The notes beneath the pieces are model-generated. The model was not told where the DNA came from. It searched no databases and saw nothing but the letters and a program-made list of their open reading frames with translations. Shown piece by piece: positions 54,913 through 64,000 of a stretch of 64,000 nucleotides of DNA. How positions within the stretch are numbered: the stretch's first letter is position 1; every line of letters starts with the position of its first letter. Source of the DNA: Chrysopilus asiliformis (taxonomy: Eukaryota; Arthropoda; Insecta; Diptera; Rhagionidae); the NCBI GenBank assembly GCA_964034945.1, contig OZ035962.1, positions 54,147,553 through 54,211,552 of the forward strand. The letters run 5' to 3'. The translations under genes were made by a program, and so were the position numbers.

Positions 54913-55201
54913 AACCAAAAATTCTTTGTTTTACTTTTCAAGCACACACACTATCGTAGCTAACATGAAAACCCACATAAAAATTTCATTCAATGAACTC
55001 GTGGATCGATCGGTAAAAAGTACCGGCGAGGGGAAAGGGCAGCGGAAAACGCTTTTTACCGAGTGCACTATGATCAAGTAAAGCACAAGAAGAAAAAGCT
55101 TTCGTGAGCGAAAGTTCTCATCTCGAGCTCAAATTTGTTTCTGCCATAAGACTAATGTTAAATTAAATGATTTTAATCTCTGTTCTTATAGAAGCTCTGT
55201 G
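54913..55201. repeat. Right terminal inverted repeat of the P-like element
   Basis: Inverse of 50948-51282 without the extra 46-base segment. The transposase start lies about 95 bp inside it, so the promoter is probably within or beside this repeat. Confidence 0.9.
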
Positions 55202-56711
55202 GTACAATGTTTACGGATTCCAAACTGGCTAGAAAAGTATTTTCAGCACGGACAAAAACAGAAGCAATTATCAACAACATATTGGCGCCCTTTTCTATAG
55301 ATTCTGTGATCATTATTTTGAATGCAAAAGATATAAATTATATTGGAGTTAGTACAGATGGGTCGAACCATGGATCCACCAAGGTTTTTCCAATTTTTCC
55401 AAAAAGAAAGGGGAATTGAAACGAAAATTTTAGCTGTAAAAAATTTGAAAGAGGAAAAAGCCATAACGGTTGCACGGTATTTAGCGGACACTTTACAAAG
55501 CAATAATTTGTGCGAGAAGTTAATTTCCTTTACAGGCGATAATTGTAATACAAACTTCGGTGGAGTCGACCGTAACGGGAAAAAAAACGTGTACTATCAT
55601 TTGAAGGAGATTTTAAATCGAGATTTAATTGGAATTGGTTGCCTCGCTCATATTCTTAGCAACACCATACACTTCGCGGTAGATCAATGGCCTTTTGATA
55701 TTGAATCTATAATATTCAAAATATATAGCTTCTTCTCAATTTACACTGTGCGGTTTAAAACAATTTTGCGATGTTGTTGAAATTGATTATAAAAGTTTAC
55801 TTTCACATTCCAAAACTAGATGGCTAAGTTTGTATCCTGCAGTGAATAGGATATTAGAAATATATCCGGCTCTTAAATCATATTTTTTAACTGAGAGTCA
55901 TGCTCCCACATTAATTAGAGATTTTTTTTCAAATTCGATTAATGAAGCATATTTGTGGTTTCTGCATTCTCTGATGTACGTTTTTCACATGAAGATAGAG
56001 GAAATTGAGAATGAAAAAAATTCTATTATTGAAATAATACACATTTTAGATGAAGTCGAAAAATTATTGTCTAATAGAAAAACTGAAAATTTCTTGCCTT
56101 TAAAAGTTAACGAACAAATGAAGATCACCAGGTTAAATTAAATTTATTGAATATCTATGAGTCTTGTTTGCAATATATTTCTAAATGGAAAATCTTTTTT
56201 AAAGAATTTGAAGTATTTCATTGGCTATTGTTAAATAAGCTTCCTTTATGGTCGGAAGTCGAAAATACAATAATCTATTTAAAAAACCAAAAAAATATTT
56301 GCTTGAATGCTATTCTTTTCGACCAATTTTCCAATCTTAATATTTTTTTAAATAATAATCTAGAAAATCCTGATTTTTTACAAAGCAAATCTCATGAAAA
56401 ATGGGTCCAATTCTTCCAATCGGGAGTTCAGGAGAGATACTCTGAGTTATTAAAAATTTGCTCATTTTTTTTGCTATTTCGCCGCAAAATGCGAATGTGG
56501 AAAGAATTTTTAGTTTAATGAACGCCCAGTGGACAGATGAGAGAAATAATTTGCCGAGTGGACAGATGAGAGAAATAATTTGCCTGTAGAAAAAATTTTG
56601 CCAACAAAATATAATTTTGAAGACTTAAATTGTATGCAATTTAATGAATTCGTTCAAAAAGAAAAGTAAATTTAAAAAAAATAAGGATTTCAGAAAAATA
56701 CTATGTATAAA

Positions 56712-57682
56712 ACATAACAAAAGCTATAATTGCCAATCTGGCAATCATTGGAGACCCGTATGGTGATATTCGGATCAAAATTCTAACAGTTGTACCAAAA
56801 TTCCACTTTGAAGTCAAACTTTCCAATAAGATTTTTTAAAATTTGTTCCAATCGGATTTTGATGTATGGGACTTTTATGTAGAATAATATCCTGAATAAC
56901 TTTTGTTCTTGGAATTTTTTGATAAGATGCACCGTTTTTGAGATATTCGCAAAAAACGTTTTCGTTCGTATGGGGGGTACCCCCCTAATGGTCCATTTTT
57001 GCCCATTAACGAACTTAGCCTCGCATTTTACGAAAAACGGATCCACGCAAAATTTCAAGTCTCTAGCTCAATCCGTGCGCCCGCAATCCGCGCCACAGAC
57101 AGACGGACGGACATGCAGAAATTAAAAATTTTTATACCCGTATGGTGAAACCAAAGGGTATATTAACTTTGCCTTACCGTTTGTAACGCCAAGATCCCGT
57201 CATCACACACAAAATTGAATTACACCAGTGTGTTTAGAATGATAATCACCATACGGGTATAAAAATAATTAATTTTTGCATGTCCGTCCGTCCGTCCGTC
57301 TGTCTGTCCGTCTGTGGCGCGGATTGCGGGCGCACAGATTGAGCTAGAGACTTGAAATTTTGCACAGACCCGTTTTTCGTAAAATGCGAGGCTAAGTTCG
57401 TTAATGGGCAAAAATGGACCATTAGGGGGGGTACCCCCCATACGAACAAAAACGTTTTTTGTGAATATCTCAAAAACGGTGCATCTTATCAAAAAAAAGT
57501 CCAAGAACAAAAGTTATTTAGGATATGATTCTACATAAAACTCCCATACATCAAAATCCGATTGGAATAAGTTTGAAAAAATCTTATTGGAAAGTTTGAC
57601 TTCAAAGTGGAATTTCAGTACGAATATCACCATACGGATCTCCAATGATTGCCAGATTGGCAATTATAGCTTTTGTCATGTT
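56712..57682. repeat. Repeat R, inverted pair (fold-back)
   Basis: The left arm 56712-57120 (CATAACAAAAGCTATAATTG through GACAGACGGACGGACATGCA) is followed by an inverted arm of about 400 bp ending GGCAATTATAGCTTTTGTCA at 57682. The middle (57130-57262) holds the CCATACGGGTATAAA end twice. CCGTCCGTCCGTCTGTCTGT occurs at 57285. It follows the hAT transposase stop. Confidence 0.8.
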
Positions 57683-57923
57683 TTTTTTGTGTGTGCGTAT
57701 TTTTTCCTTCCGCAGGTTTTCGATTTGAATATTTTGATTGCTTACATATTTTGATGTGACATGATAAAATTTTTAGTTTGTTCGTTAATTCAAAATTTAT
57801 TTTGAACTTTCAAACTAAAAATTTTATGTTGTTATATTTTGTTCATATTTTTAAATTGCTTTGAGAATGATAGTTTCAAGTTTTATCAAATTTCCACAAA
57901 ATTGTAGTTTGATAAAGCAAGTA
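57683..57923. other. AT-rich spacer with a small hairpin
   Basis: ATAAAATTTTTAGTTTG and CAAACTAAAAATTTTAT (about 57762-57828) form a hairpin around TTCAAAATTTATTTTGAA. No gene. Confidence 0.6.
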
Positions 57924-59611
57924 GGGGAAACTGGGGCACATTCGGCAAAGGGGCACATTCGGCATTGCCATTTTCAGTATCAAGAATGCTTCAGAAAGGA
58001 GCGATCAAATACGTAAATGCACAATAATGCAATAACTTGAATTTAAATAAAGTCTGAGAGTTCTATTTCGGCGCTCAGAAGAGCAAGAGGTATTTTTGTG
58101 TTTTTCGGAAGTTTGATGTAATTTTCCCAAGCAGGTGCGTAAGGAATTTTTGAAGTCAATTTCGTCCGACGCTTAAAAAATTTCGCGCAAATAGCATTTA
58201 AAAACATTAAGTTTCAATCCCGAAAGTAGAATGCCCTTTAATTTACAGTATTTTAGATAAAAAATCTGAAAACATTTAGCTGACACTTTTGGGGCACATT
58301 CGGCTTTCGTGATTTTAAGAAGTGAGATTGAATACATCCGTGATTTTAAGAAGAGAGATTGAATTTAAATTACTAAATTTAAATTATAGATTGAATTTAA
58401 ATGAATCCTGTCGGCACATTTCGATATTCCACATAATATATTTTTAATATAAATTTCGATAACTATTTCGTGAAATAGGATTTTTCAATCATTCTTGTAT
58501 GTGATATGCAGTGTTGGGGCCAGATAATTATTTTTTTATCTAGATAAAGATAAAGATAAATGCTCGTAATGTTTATCTAGATAAGATAATAGATAATGAA
58601 AATATGAAAGATAATAGATAAGATAAGATAAAAAGCCAAATTATCTAGATAATTTTTAGATAAATATTTATTTTGACATTGCACAAAATTCAAAATTACG
58701 TACTAAAAAAAATAGCACAAAATTTTTTGCTTTTCTTGATTTCCAATTTAAATATAATAAGAAACGAAATAATAATAAAAGAAAACGGATAAGAAACGTT
58801 ATCGTAACGAAACGAAATAACGTCACGAAATATAAGTTTAATTTTGCTACGTAAGGAAATTTATAACGTTATGATTTTTTATTTCGTTCATAGCCCGGTT
58901 TACACTTGGCAACAGTTACTGGCAGAACTTTTTTTTATGGACAAGAGAAGAGAGGCGAGGGAAAGAGTGACACTTCGCTTCCTTGTCCGTAAACAAAAAT
59001 TGTTGCCAAGTATAAAACTGTTCCTAAAAAAAGTTTTTAGGTTTTCAAAAGTATGCAGAAAACAATTTCGTTTCAGCATTTTTTCAGATTTAATTTTTTG
59101 ATTTTCGGTGGTAACGATTATCTCTAGATAAATGGGATTTTCCTTTATCTAGATAAGATAAAGATAACTTTTTTGGGGTGTTATCTAGATAAGATAAAGA
59201 TAACATTTTTTTTTATCTAGATGATTATCTAGATAATTATTATCTAGATAACCCCAACACTGGTGATATGTAATGAATTTTTATTTTTTATTTTATTTTA
59301 AAGAATTAATAAAATGAATTCAAATCTAATAGTCTTTCAATTAGTAAAATCAAACAAATAACGTATATTCGCCGAATGTGCCCCTTCAAAAGCCGAATGT
59401 GCCCTGGCATGGGGTACATTCAGCAAAATGGCCTCCTTTTTAAAATTAGTAAAAATCGTATATTTCTTTAGAGCTACAAAAAAAATCTATTTCCTATTTA
59501 ATAGTAAAATAATGAAAGTTTTTACAAATTTTCAAGATTTTCAAATTCATCAAACGAATTTGGCAGGAAATGACTTTGAAAAAAACCTGCCGAATGTGCC
59601 CCAGCTTCCCC
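57924..59611. mobile_element. TIR element with GGGGCACATTCGGC words and TA duplication
   Basis: The ends GGGGAAACTGGGGCACATTC and, inward from the right, GGGGAAGCTGGGGCACATTC are flanked by TA. GGGGCACATTCGGC or its inverse recurs at least six times (57950, 58290, 59370, 59395, 59590). Split by a hAT MITE (58509-59262). No transposase. Confidence 0.75.
58509..59262. mobile_element. hAT MITE with TTATCTAGATAA arrays
   Basis: The ends CAGTGTTGGGG and CCCCAACACTG are flanked by a perfect GTGATATG duplication (58501-58508, 59263-59270). Both ends are arrays of TATCTAGATAA. Inside, 58790-58890 is a fragment with GTTATCGTAACGAAACG words like the MITE at 10251, and 58895-59100 has inverted GGTTTACACTTGGCAACAG and CTTGGCAACAA-type ends of a further insert. 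Confidence 0.88.
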
Positions 59612-59613
59612 TA

Positions 59614-60350
59614 AATGCATTTTATTTAAACAATTTAAAGTATGATTTAAACAATTCAAAAAAAAGATGTGAGCATTACATGACTTTCTTCTGCAATATT
59701 TAAAGTTTCCGAAAAAGTATGTGAAAAATAATGTTTTTCAAATTTTCTCATGAACCGTTAGAGATATGTAAAAACCGTTAAAGGTGAAATCCACACCAAT
59801 TCATACTCGACTTGAATGAAGCTTGGAAGTCACCTTTGTTTTTTTTAACTTTTTTTATTTGAATGTAGTTAGGGACCTGAAAAAAAGATACCCGTATTTT
59901 TTGTTTCGGGGAATAACGTCCAGTAGGCGGAGGGGAGGGGGTCAAAGTCGGCGAAAACTCGAAATCACAAAAACTTTAAAAATTTGTCACGGCTTAACCG
60001 ATTGAGATGATATTGAACATTTTGGAAAGGTAATTCCTTGTCACAAAAAAATATTTTTCTATTTCCTCCCCCCCCCCCTCACCGTCATATTGTAAAATTC
60101 AATTTAGTGACAAAATTTAAAATATCTCAAGAAAAACAGCAACAACTTCAAAGAAGGTTTGAAAGTGTCAAAATACTTCCAGAGACTCAAAATTTTCACA
60201 GATTTATTCCAGACGGAAACTTTCTCAAAGAAAAAAAACTATTTCTTTTAAATCAATTTCTATTTAATTTTAAACTCCTAAATCTTTTGAGTTAACATTA
60301 TGTACAGAAAACATAAAAACCAATCGAAAATCAGTAAAATATATAGGTAC
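59614..60350. other. AT-rich region with a diverged copy of repeat T
   Basis: 59830-60120 (GTCCAGTAGGCGGAGGGGAG, CATATTGTAAAATTCAATTT) resembles repeat T at 29880-30270 and includes a C-run at 60066-60078. No gene. It ends at the gypsy LTR. Confidence 0.5.
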
Positions 60351-60555
60351 TGTTGTGTCATGTCTCTTCCATGTAGCCAGCACCGCCTGGCGGAGGGTAG
60401 AGACGGCTGTAAATGTCAAACCCCTAGCGCCGCCTATCGGCAGTTCAAGACTGGGAGTCAAACTCTGTACATATCGCTCCGCATTAAATATTAATTATAG
60501 TAGTGATCTGTGTATTATTTATATCCCCGATACGCCCATTCAACAGATCACAACA
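60351..60555 (+). repeat. Gypsy 5' LTR
   Basis: 205 bp from TGTTGTGTCATGTCTC to CAGATCACAACA; the terminal TGTTGTG and CACAACA are perfect inverted repeats. The other LTR is not in the window, so boundaries rest on these ends and the adjacent primer site. Confidence 0.75.
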
Positions 60556-60556
60556 G

Positions 60557-60571
60557 TGGCGACGAGGACTG
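60557..60571 (+). promoter_or_regulatory. Gypsy primer-binding site
   Basis: TGGCGACGAGGACTG starts one base after the LTR. TGGCGACGAGGA-like primer sites are found in several insect gypsy lineages. The cognate tRNA was not determined here. Confidence 0.65.
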
Positions 60572-60666
60572 ATTCGAGTTCGCGCAATTAAAGTGTTTTA
60601 AGACAATTAAAGTTCATTTCGTTTATTCCCTTTTTTTTTTCCTTCGCGAGTGGAAATTTATATAAA

Positions 60667-63600
60667 ATGGCGGATTTAGCAGATGTTCTCAAAATGTTGG
60701 CGGAAAACCAACAGCGAGCGGCGGAAAGCCAACGGCAAACGGACGAACGCATTGCAGCAATGTTGGCGGAAAACCAAGCTCTGATGGCACATCTTGTGGG
60801 AAGCGCAAATTCTGGAAATTCTCTGCCGGCTGCAATTCCAACGTCAACAATTTTTAAGGACCTGTCGTTGCGCATGAATCAATTCACGTTCTGTCCGGAG
60901 GAGAACCTGACCTTCGACCGCTGGTACGATCGTTATCAGACAATTTTCGATAAGGACGCCGCAGCTCTCACCAATGCGCAGAAAGTCAGCCTGCTGACTG
61001 AAAAGCTTAGTGACATCGACTACCAGAAGTTCGCCGACGCAATTTTGCCAGCATCGAAAGCCGACGTAGCGTTTAACGTCGCAGTGGAAAAATTAAAATC
61101 GTTGTTTGCGCGCACAGAGTCAATTTTCGTGCGGCGTTTGAGGGTTTTTGAAGTCGAGCGTGAATCAGGTCAGAAGATGAAAGAGTTTGCGAGCAGAGTC
61201 AACATGCGCTGTGAGAAATTCAATTTGGCAACGTGTGAGGTCAGTGATCTAAAGGTGCTCATTTTCGTCAAAGGCCTAAACGACCATCGCATTCAACAGA
61301 AGCTGAAGATCAGGATCGAGGAGAACGAGAAGGTACGAGCAGCCGCAGCAGCTCCAGGCAGCGCCATTCCCAAGCTCACGCTTGATAAAATCTGCGAGAT
61401 GGCAGTCGCGTTAGAGAAGCTGAGAACCGACTCAGCTTTGACTGATCAGCAATGCTTAAAGGTCAAACCAGCTGCGTCCAGCAGCGATACTCTTGTTGCA
61501 CAGCAGCAAAGTAACAACCCCAAGGGCGGGCAAAGAAGAAATCAGCGAACATTAAGAGGTCAGCAGCCCAGACAGGATGATCCCTTGGCGGTCCCCATTA
61601 ACAATTGCCATTTCTGTGGTGAGCTTCACTGGCATAGTGACTGCCCCTTTTTAGAGAAGCAATGCTTCAACTGCCAACAGAAGGGTCACAAAGCCACTCA
61701 CTGCGAGGCAGCGGCAAAGTACCTGGCATGGGAAAAGGCACGCAGAGAGAGAAACCGATCCAACCGGAATTCGGGGCGTCGTCGCAGCAACGCCGTTCAC
61801 GCATCATCGATCTCGACACGCAAATTTGTCGAGCCAGCAATTGACAATACGAAGTTTCGCCTTCAGCTGGATACCGGTTCCGACTGGACGATCATCGGCG
61901 AGAAGAACTGGAGGAAGTTGGGCTCACCAAAACTCACAGCATGCGAAGAACAAGCTATCAGCGCATCAGGTGATCAGGTTTCCATGCTCGGAAAATTCAA
62001 TGCCCGATTGAAGCTTCACGGACGAGAAGATGTTGGCCCGTGCTACGTTGCCAAGTCAAATCACCTAAATGTCCTCGGGAATGACTGGATGGAAGCTCTT
62101 AACCTTTGGAGCGTTCCCATCACCGGAATTTGCAACAACATTGCAGCAGCAGCATCGCAGTTGGAAGGTGAGTTGAAACAAACCTTTCCAAGTCTTTTTT
62201 CAGACTCGCTGGGTCTCTGTGTAAGGAAGGCGTCTCTTTCGCTTGTGCCCGACGCAAAGCCGATTTTCCGAAAGAGCCGACCCGTCCCATTCGCCGCAGC
62301 AAAGAAAATTGAAGACGAGCTTAAGCGTCTTCAACTTCTTGGCGTCATTTCGCCAGTCAGACATGCAATGTACGCAGCTCCAATAGTGGCCGTGAAGAAA
62401 AAGGAGGGACGTGTTCGTGTCTGTGCAGATTATTCCACCGGCCTGAATAATTCACTACAACCAGAGGGTTTTCCGTTGCCAACGCCGGATGAAATCTTCG
62501 CACAAATCTCATCGTTCAAGATATTCAGCAGAATCGACCTGTCAGATGCCTTCCTGCAAATTGAGCTCGACGAGAGTTCAAAAGATCTGATGACAATAAA
62601 TACCCACTGTGGTCTTTTCCGGGTGAATCGTCTGCAACCTGGTGTCAAGCCTGCACCGGGAATCTTTCAGAAGTTGGTCTGCGAAATGATGTCGGGTGCA
62701 AAAGGCGTTTTTCCCTTCATCGACGACTTCATCGTGGGCGGCACTGACGAACAGGATCATCGCAAGAACCTGTTGGAAGCATTGTCGCGCATTCGGGACT
62801 TTGGGTTCCATCTCAAGCTCGAGAAATGCTCATTCGCACAGAAACAGATCGAGTTCCTGGGCCATATCATCAACGCCAACGGCATCAAACCAAGTCCCGA
62901 GAAGCTTGCCACTCTCCAAGGCATTCCAGCACCAGTGGATGTTCCGCAGCTTCAAGCATTTCTCGGTGCCGTTACTTGGTACTCGAAGTTTATTCCGAAC
63001 ATTAAAGAATTTCGGGGTCCCCTGGATGAACTGCTTGGTAAAGATGTCGAATTCGTGTGGCAGCAGAGGCACCAAGAAGCTTTCGAGCGGCTCAAGAAGG
63101 TTTTGGCTTCGGACTTGGCGCTTTTGCATTACGACCCAAAGAAGAGGCTGATCGTTGCAGCTGATGCCTCGAGCTATGGCATGGGGGCTGTGCTTCTTCA
63201 CGAGTTGAACGATGGATCGAAACGACCTGTGATGCACGCAGCCCGTGCGTTTTCAGCCACGGAGAAAAATTACCCGCAGATTCAGCGAGAGGCCCTCGCA
63301 CTCATCTTTGCGCTCAAGAAGTTCCATCGCTATGTGTATGGCCGACATTTCGAACTTCAGACTGATCATCAACCGCTCCTCGCAATTTTCGGAAGCAAAA
63401 AGGGCATTCCGGTTCATACAGCAAGCCGGCTTCAACGCTATGCCTTGATTTTGTTGGCATACGATTTCGACATCCGCTACATCGACACGAACAGTTTCGC
63501 TTATGCCGACTTCATCTCTCGACTTATCAGCACACATGAGCGACCTGACGAGGACGTCGTTATTGGAAGCATGGAAAGAAGAAAAAATCATCATGGCACT

Positions 63601-64000
63601 CCATCGTCTTTCCCTGAAATGAAAACCGTAAGGGAGGGTTTCATCGCGAAAGTCATTGCTGAGACACCCGATACATGTTTTGCTGTCGACACCGCGAAGA
63701 TGCTGCCAGTCACATTCGAGGCGATTCAGGATGAAACGAACCGAAACGAAGCACTCAAACAAGCAGTGGCGTACATCGAGAACGGCTGGCCTGAGGAAAA
63801 GGACCGAATCACCAGTCAAGAAGTGTCAGAGTTGTTCCAGCGACGGGCGTCGCTTATAGTCAAGCGTTATCGGACTGATGTTCTCAAGGAACTGCACAAA
63901 GGTCATCCGGGTATGGAGAGGATGAAACTGTTGGCGCGACAAACAGTATTCTGGCCATCCATCGACGGCGATATCGAAAACTACGTTCGCTGTTGCAACG
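60667..64000 (+). CDS. Gypsy gag-pol polyprotein, open to the window end
   Basis: The first ATG is at 60667, 111 bp after the LTR. Gag starts MADLADVLKMLAENQQRAAE with a short coiled segment repeated as LAENQ. Two CCHC knuckles follow (CHFCGELHWHSDC near residue 314, CFNCQQKGHKATHC near 333). Aspartic protease LDTGSDWTIIG is near 401. Reverse transcriptase has RIDLSDAFLQIELDE and FPFIDDFIVGG (catalytic FIDD 684-687). RNase H shows LIVAADASSYGMGAV and QTDHQPLLAIFG, and the integrase zinc region HKGHPGMERMK begins near 1077. Gag and pol share one frame without a shift. The frame is cut at codon 1111. Confidence 0.93.
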   Translation, partial: MADLADVLKMLAENQQRAAESQRQTDERIAAMLAENQALMAHLVGSANSGNSLPAAIPTSTIFKDLSLRMNQFTFCPEENLTFDRWYDRYQTIFDKDAAALTNAQKVSLLTEKLSDIDYQKFADAILPASKADVAFNVAVEKLKSLFARTESIFVRRLRVFEVERESGQKMKEFASRVNMRCEKFNLATCEVSDLKVLIFVKGLNDHRIQQKLKIRIEENEKVRAAAAAPGSAIPKLTLDKICEMAVALEKLRTDSALTDQQCLKVKPAASSSDTLVAQQQSNNPKGGQRRNQRTLRGQQPRQDDPLAVPINNCHFCGELHWHSDCPFLEKQCFNCQQKGHKATHCEAAAKYLAWEKARRERNRSNRNSGRRRSNAVHASSISTRKFVEPAIDNTKFRLQLDTGSDWTIIGEKNWRKLGSPKLTACEEQAISASGDQVSMLGKFNARLKLHGREDVGPCYVAKSNHLNVLGNDWMEALNLWSVPITGICNNIAAAASQLEGELKQTFPSLFSDSLGLCVRKASLSLVPDAKPIFRKSRPVPFAAAKKIEDELKRLQLLGVISPVRHAMYAAPIVAVKKKEGRVRVCADYSTGLNNSLQPEGFPLPTPDEIFAQISSFKIFSRIDLSDAFLQIELDESSKDLMTINTHCGLFRVNRLQPGVKPAPGIFQKLVCEMMSGAKGVFPFIDDFIVGGTDEQDHRKNLLEALSRIRDFGFHLKLEKCSFAQKQIEFLGHIINANGIKPSPEKLATLQGIPAPVDVPQLQAFLGAVTWYSKFIPNIKEFRGPLDELLGKDVEFVWQQRHQEAFERLKKVLASDLALLHYDPKKRLIVAADASSYGMGAVLLHELNDGSKRPVMHAARAFSATEKNYPQIQREALALIFALKKFHRYVYGRHFELQTDHQPLLAIFGSKKGIPVHTASRLQRYALILLAYDFDIRYIDTNSFAYADFISRLISTHERPDEDVVIGSMERRKNHHGTPSSFPEMKTVREGFIAKVIAETPDTCFAVDTAKMLPVTFEAIQDETNRNEALKQAVAYIENGWPEEKDRITSQEVSELFQRRASLIVKRYRTDVLKELHKGHPGMERMKLLARQTVFWPSIDGDIENYVRCCN

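Larger units (their letters stand above)
50948..55201 (-). mobile_element. Near-intact P/THAP-superfamily transposon
   Basis: The ends CACAGAGCTTCTATAAGAAC and their inverse are flanked by GTACAAT (50941-50947, 55202-55208), a 7-bp duplication. Inverted repeats of about 290 bp are apparently identical where they align, apart from about 46 extra bases on the left near 50985-51030. One transposase gene occupies the interior on the minus strand. It interrupts the hAT transposase gene between KLLRT and MFTDSK. Confidence 0.9.
41425..56669 (+). mobile_element. hAT transposon (outermost layer of the nest)
   Basis: The probable left end CAGACGTCACTATAAAAGTG at 41425 abuts the gypsy RNase H. Subterminal GTGAC/GTCAC words include the palindrome AAAAGTGACAATTGTCACTT at 41438. 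The transposase gene runs from 41728 to 56669 but is split by Tc1 (41801-50632) and a P/THAP element (50948-55201). The right end was not found; repeat R begins at 56712 and may have displaced it. Confidence 0.7.
41728..56669 (+). pseudogene. hAT transposase gene in three segments
   Basis: The first segment is 41728-41800 (MFSGIGSFDIESYVTTYKAE). The second is 50635-50947 (KEEMEKQFPGFKRIKLEN, a TAA stop, then a BED-type finger VLCEVCN with KHDLIQHLQTQKHKN). The third is 55209-56669: MFTDSKLARKVF, STDGSNHGSTKVF (first Asp region), SFTGDNCNTNFGG (second), and the hATC dimerisation motif PQNANVERIFSLMN near 56490. Frames resume exactly across both insertions. Damage includes one stop, frameshifts near 55385 and 55760, and a 29-bp tandem duplication at 56528-56585 that breaks the C-terminus. 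It would have cut and pasted its own element. Confidence 0.8.
60351..64000 (+). mobile_element. Young gypsy-type LTR retrotransposon, cut by the window end
   Basis: 5' LTR, primer site and an open gag-pol frame that runs off the window. Coding DNA is markedly GC-richer than the surroundings and has no stop in over 1100 codons, so the copy is probably recent. The 3' LTR lies outside. Confidence 0.9.

Overview
This window is eukaryotic, AT-rich, and almost wholly made of transposable elements. The mix (Helentron/DINE-like elements with GTCY-type microsatellites, piggyBac, PIF/Harbinger, hAT, P/THAP, Tc1, pogo, copia with an initiator-Met half-tRNA primer site, and APE-type LINEs) together with a short-intron host gene points to an arthropod, most likely an insect. 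The species cannot be named from sequence alone. No bacterial-style operons, CRISPR arrays, rRNA genes or functional tRNA genes were seen.

The one confidently recognised host gene is the 3' part of an FBXL6-like F-box/leucine-rich-repeat gene on the + strand. Six exons (8927-9096, 9156-9296, 9346-9513, 34361-34593, 34645-34779, 34837-35026) give one continuous reading frame of about 345 codons to a stop. The F-box exons must lie further upstream and were not found. Between exons 3 and 4 of this set is a 24.8-kb intron filled with mobile DNA: a hAT MITE (10251-11400), an intact copia (13149-17398), a LINE (about 17404-26709) split by a 6-kb hAT-like composite (18022-23985) and a small hAT MITE (24240-24485), a Helentron with about 24 satellite units (26710-29730), and a Harbinger MITE carrying a tRNA-derived SINE (32458-33293).

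Upstream (1-8650) lie a piggyBac relic, two degraded gypsy pol genes in opposite orientations carrying Harbinger and Helentron insertions, a hAT MITE with a guanine-rich hairpin, and a piggyBac MITE. Downstream (35-41 kb) are a pogo-like MITE, dispersed repeats and a broken minus-strand gypsy.

The most striking region is 41.4-56.7 kb, a deep nest. A hAT transposase gene starting at 41728 is interrupted by a Tc1 element (41801-50632). The Tc1 transposase gene is interrupted by a minus-strand LINE (43951-50104). That LINE carries a piggyBac MITE, a Helentron-like piece and a hAT element (47833-49680), and this last hAT is itself split by a TIR element with a THAP-like start (48177-49208). The same first hAT gene is interrupted a second time by a near-intact P/THAP-superfamily transposon (50948-55201) with two THAP domains and about 290-bp terminal repeats. 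Nearly every junction can be proven from target-site duplications and from reading frames that resume across the insertion.

The window ends in a young, GC-richer gypsy-type LTR retrotransposon (LTR 60351-60555, open gag-pol frame 60667 to the window end). A recurring theme is non-autonomous elements whose ends are arrays of a short self-complementary or simple motif private to each element.
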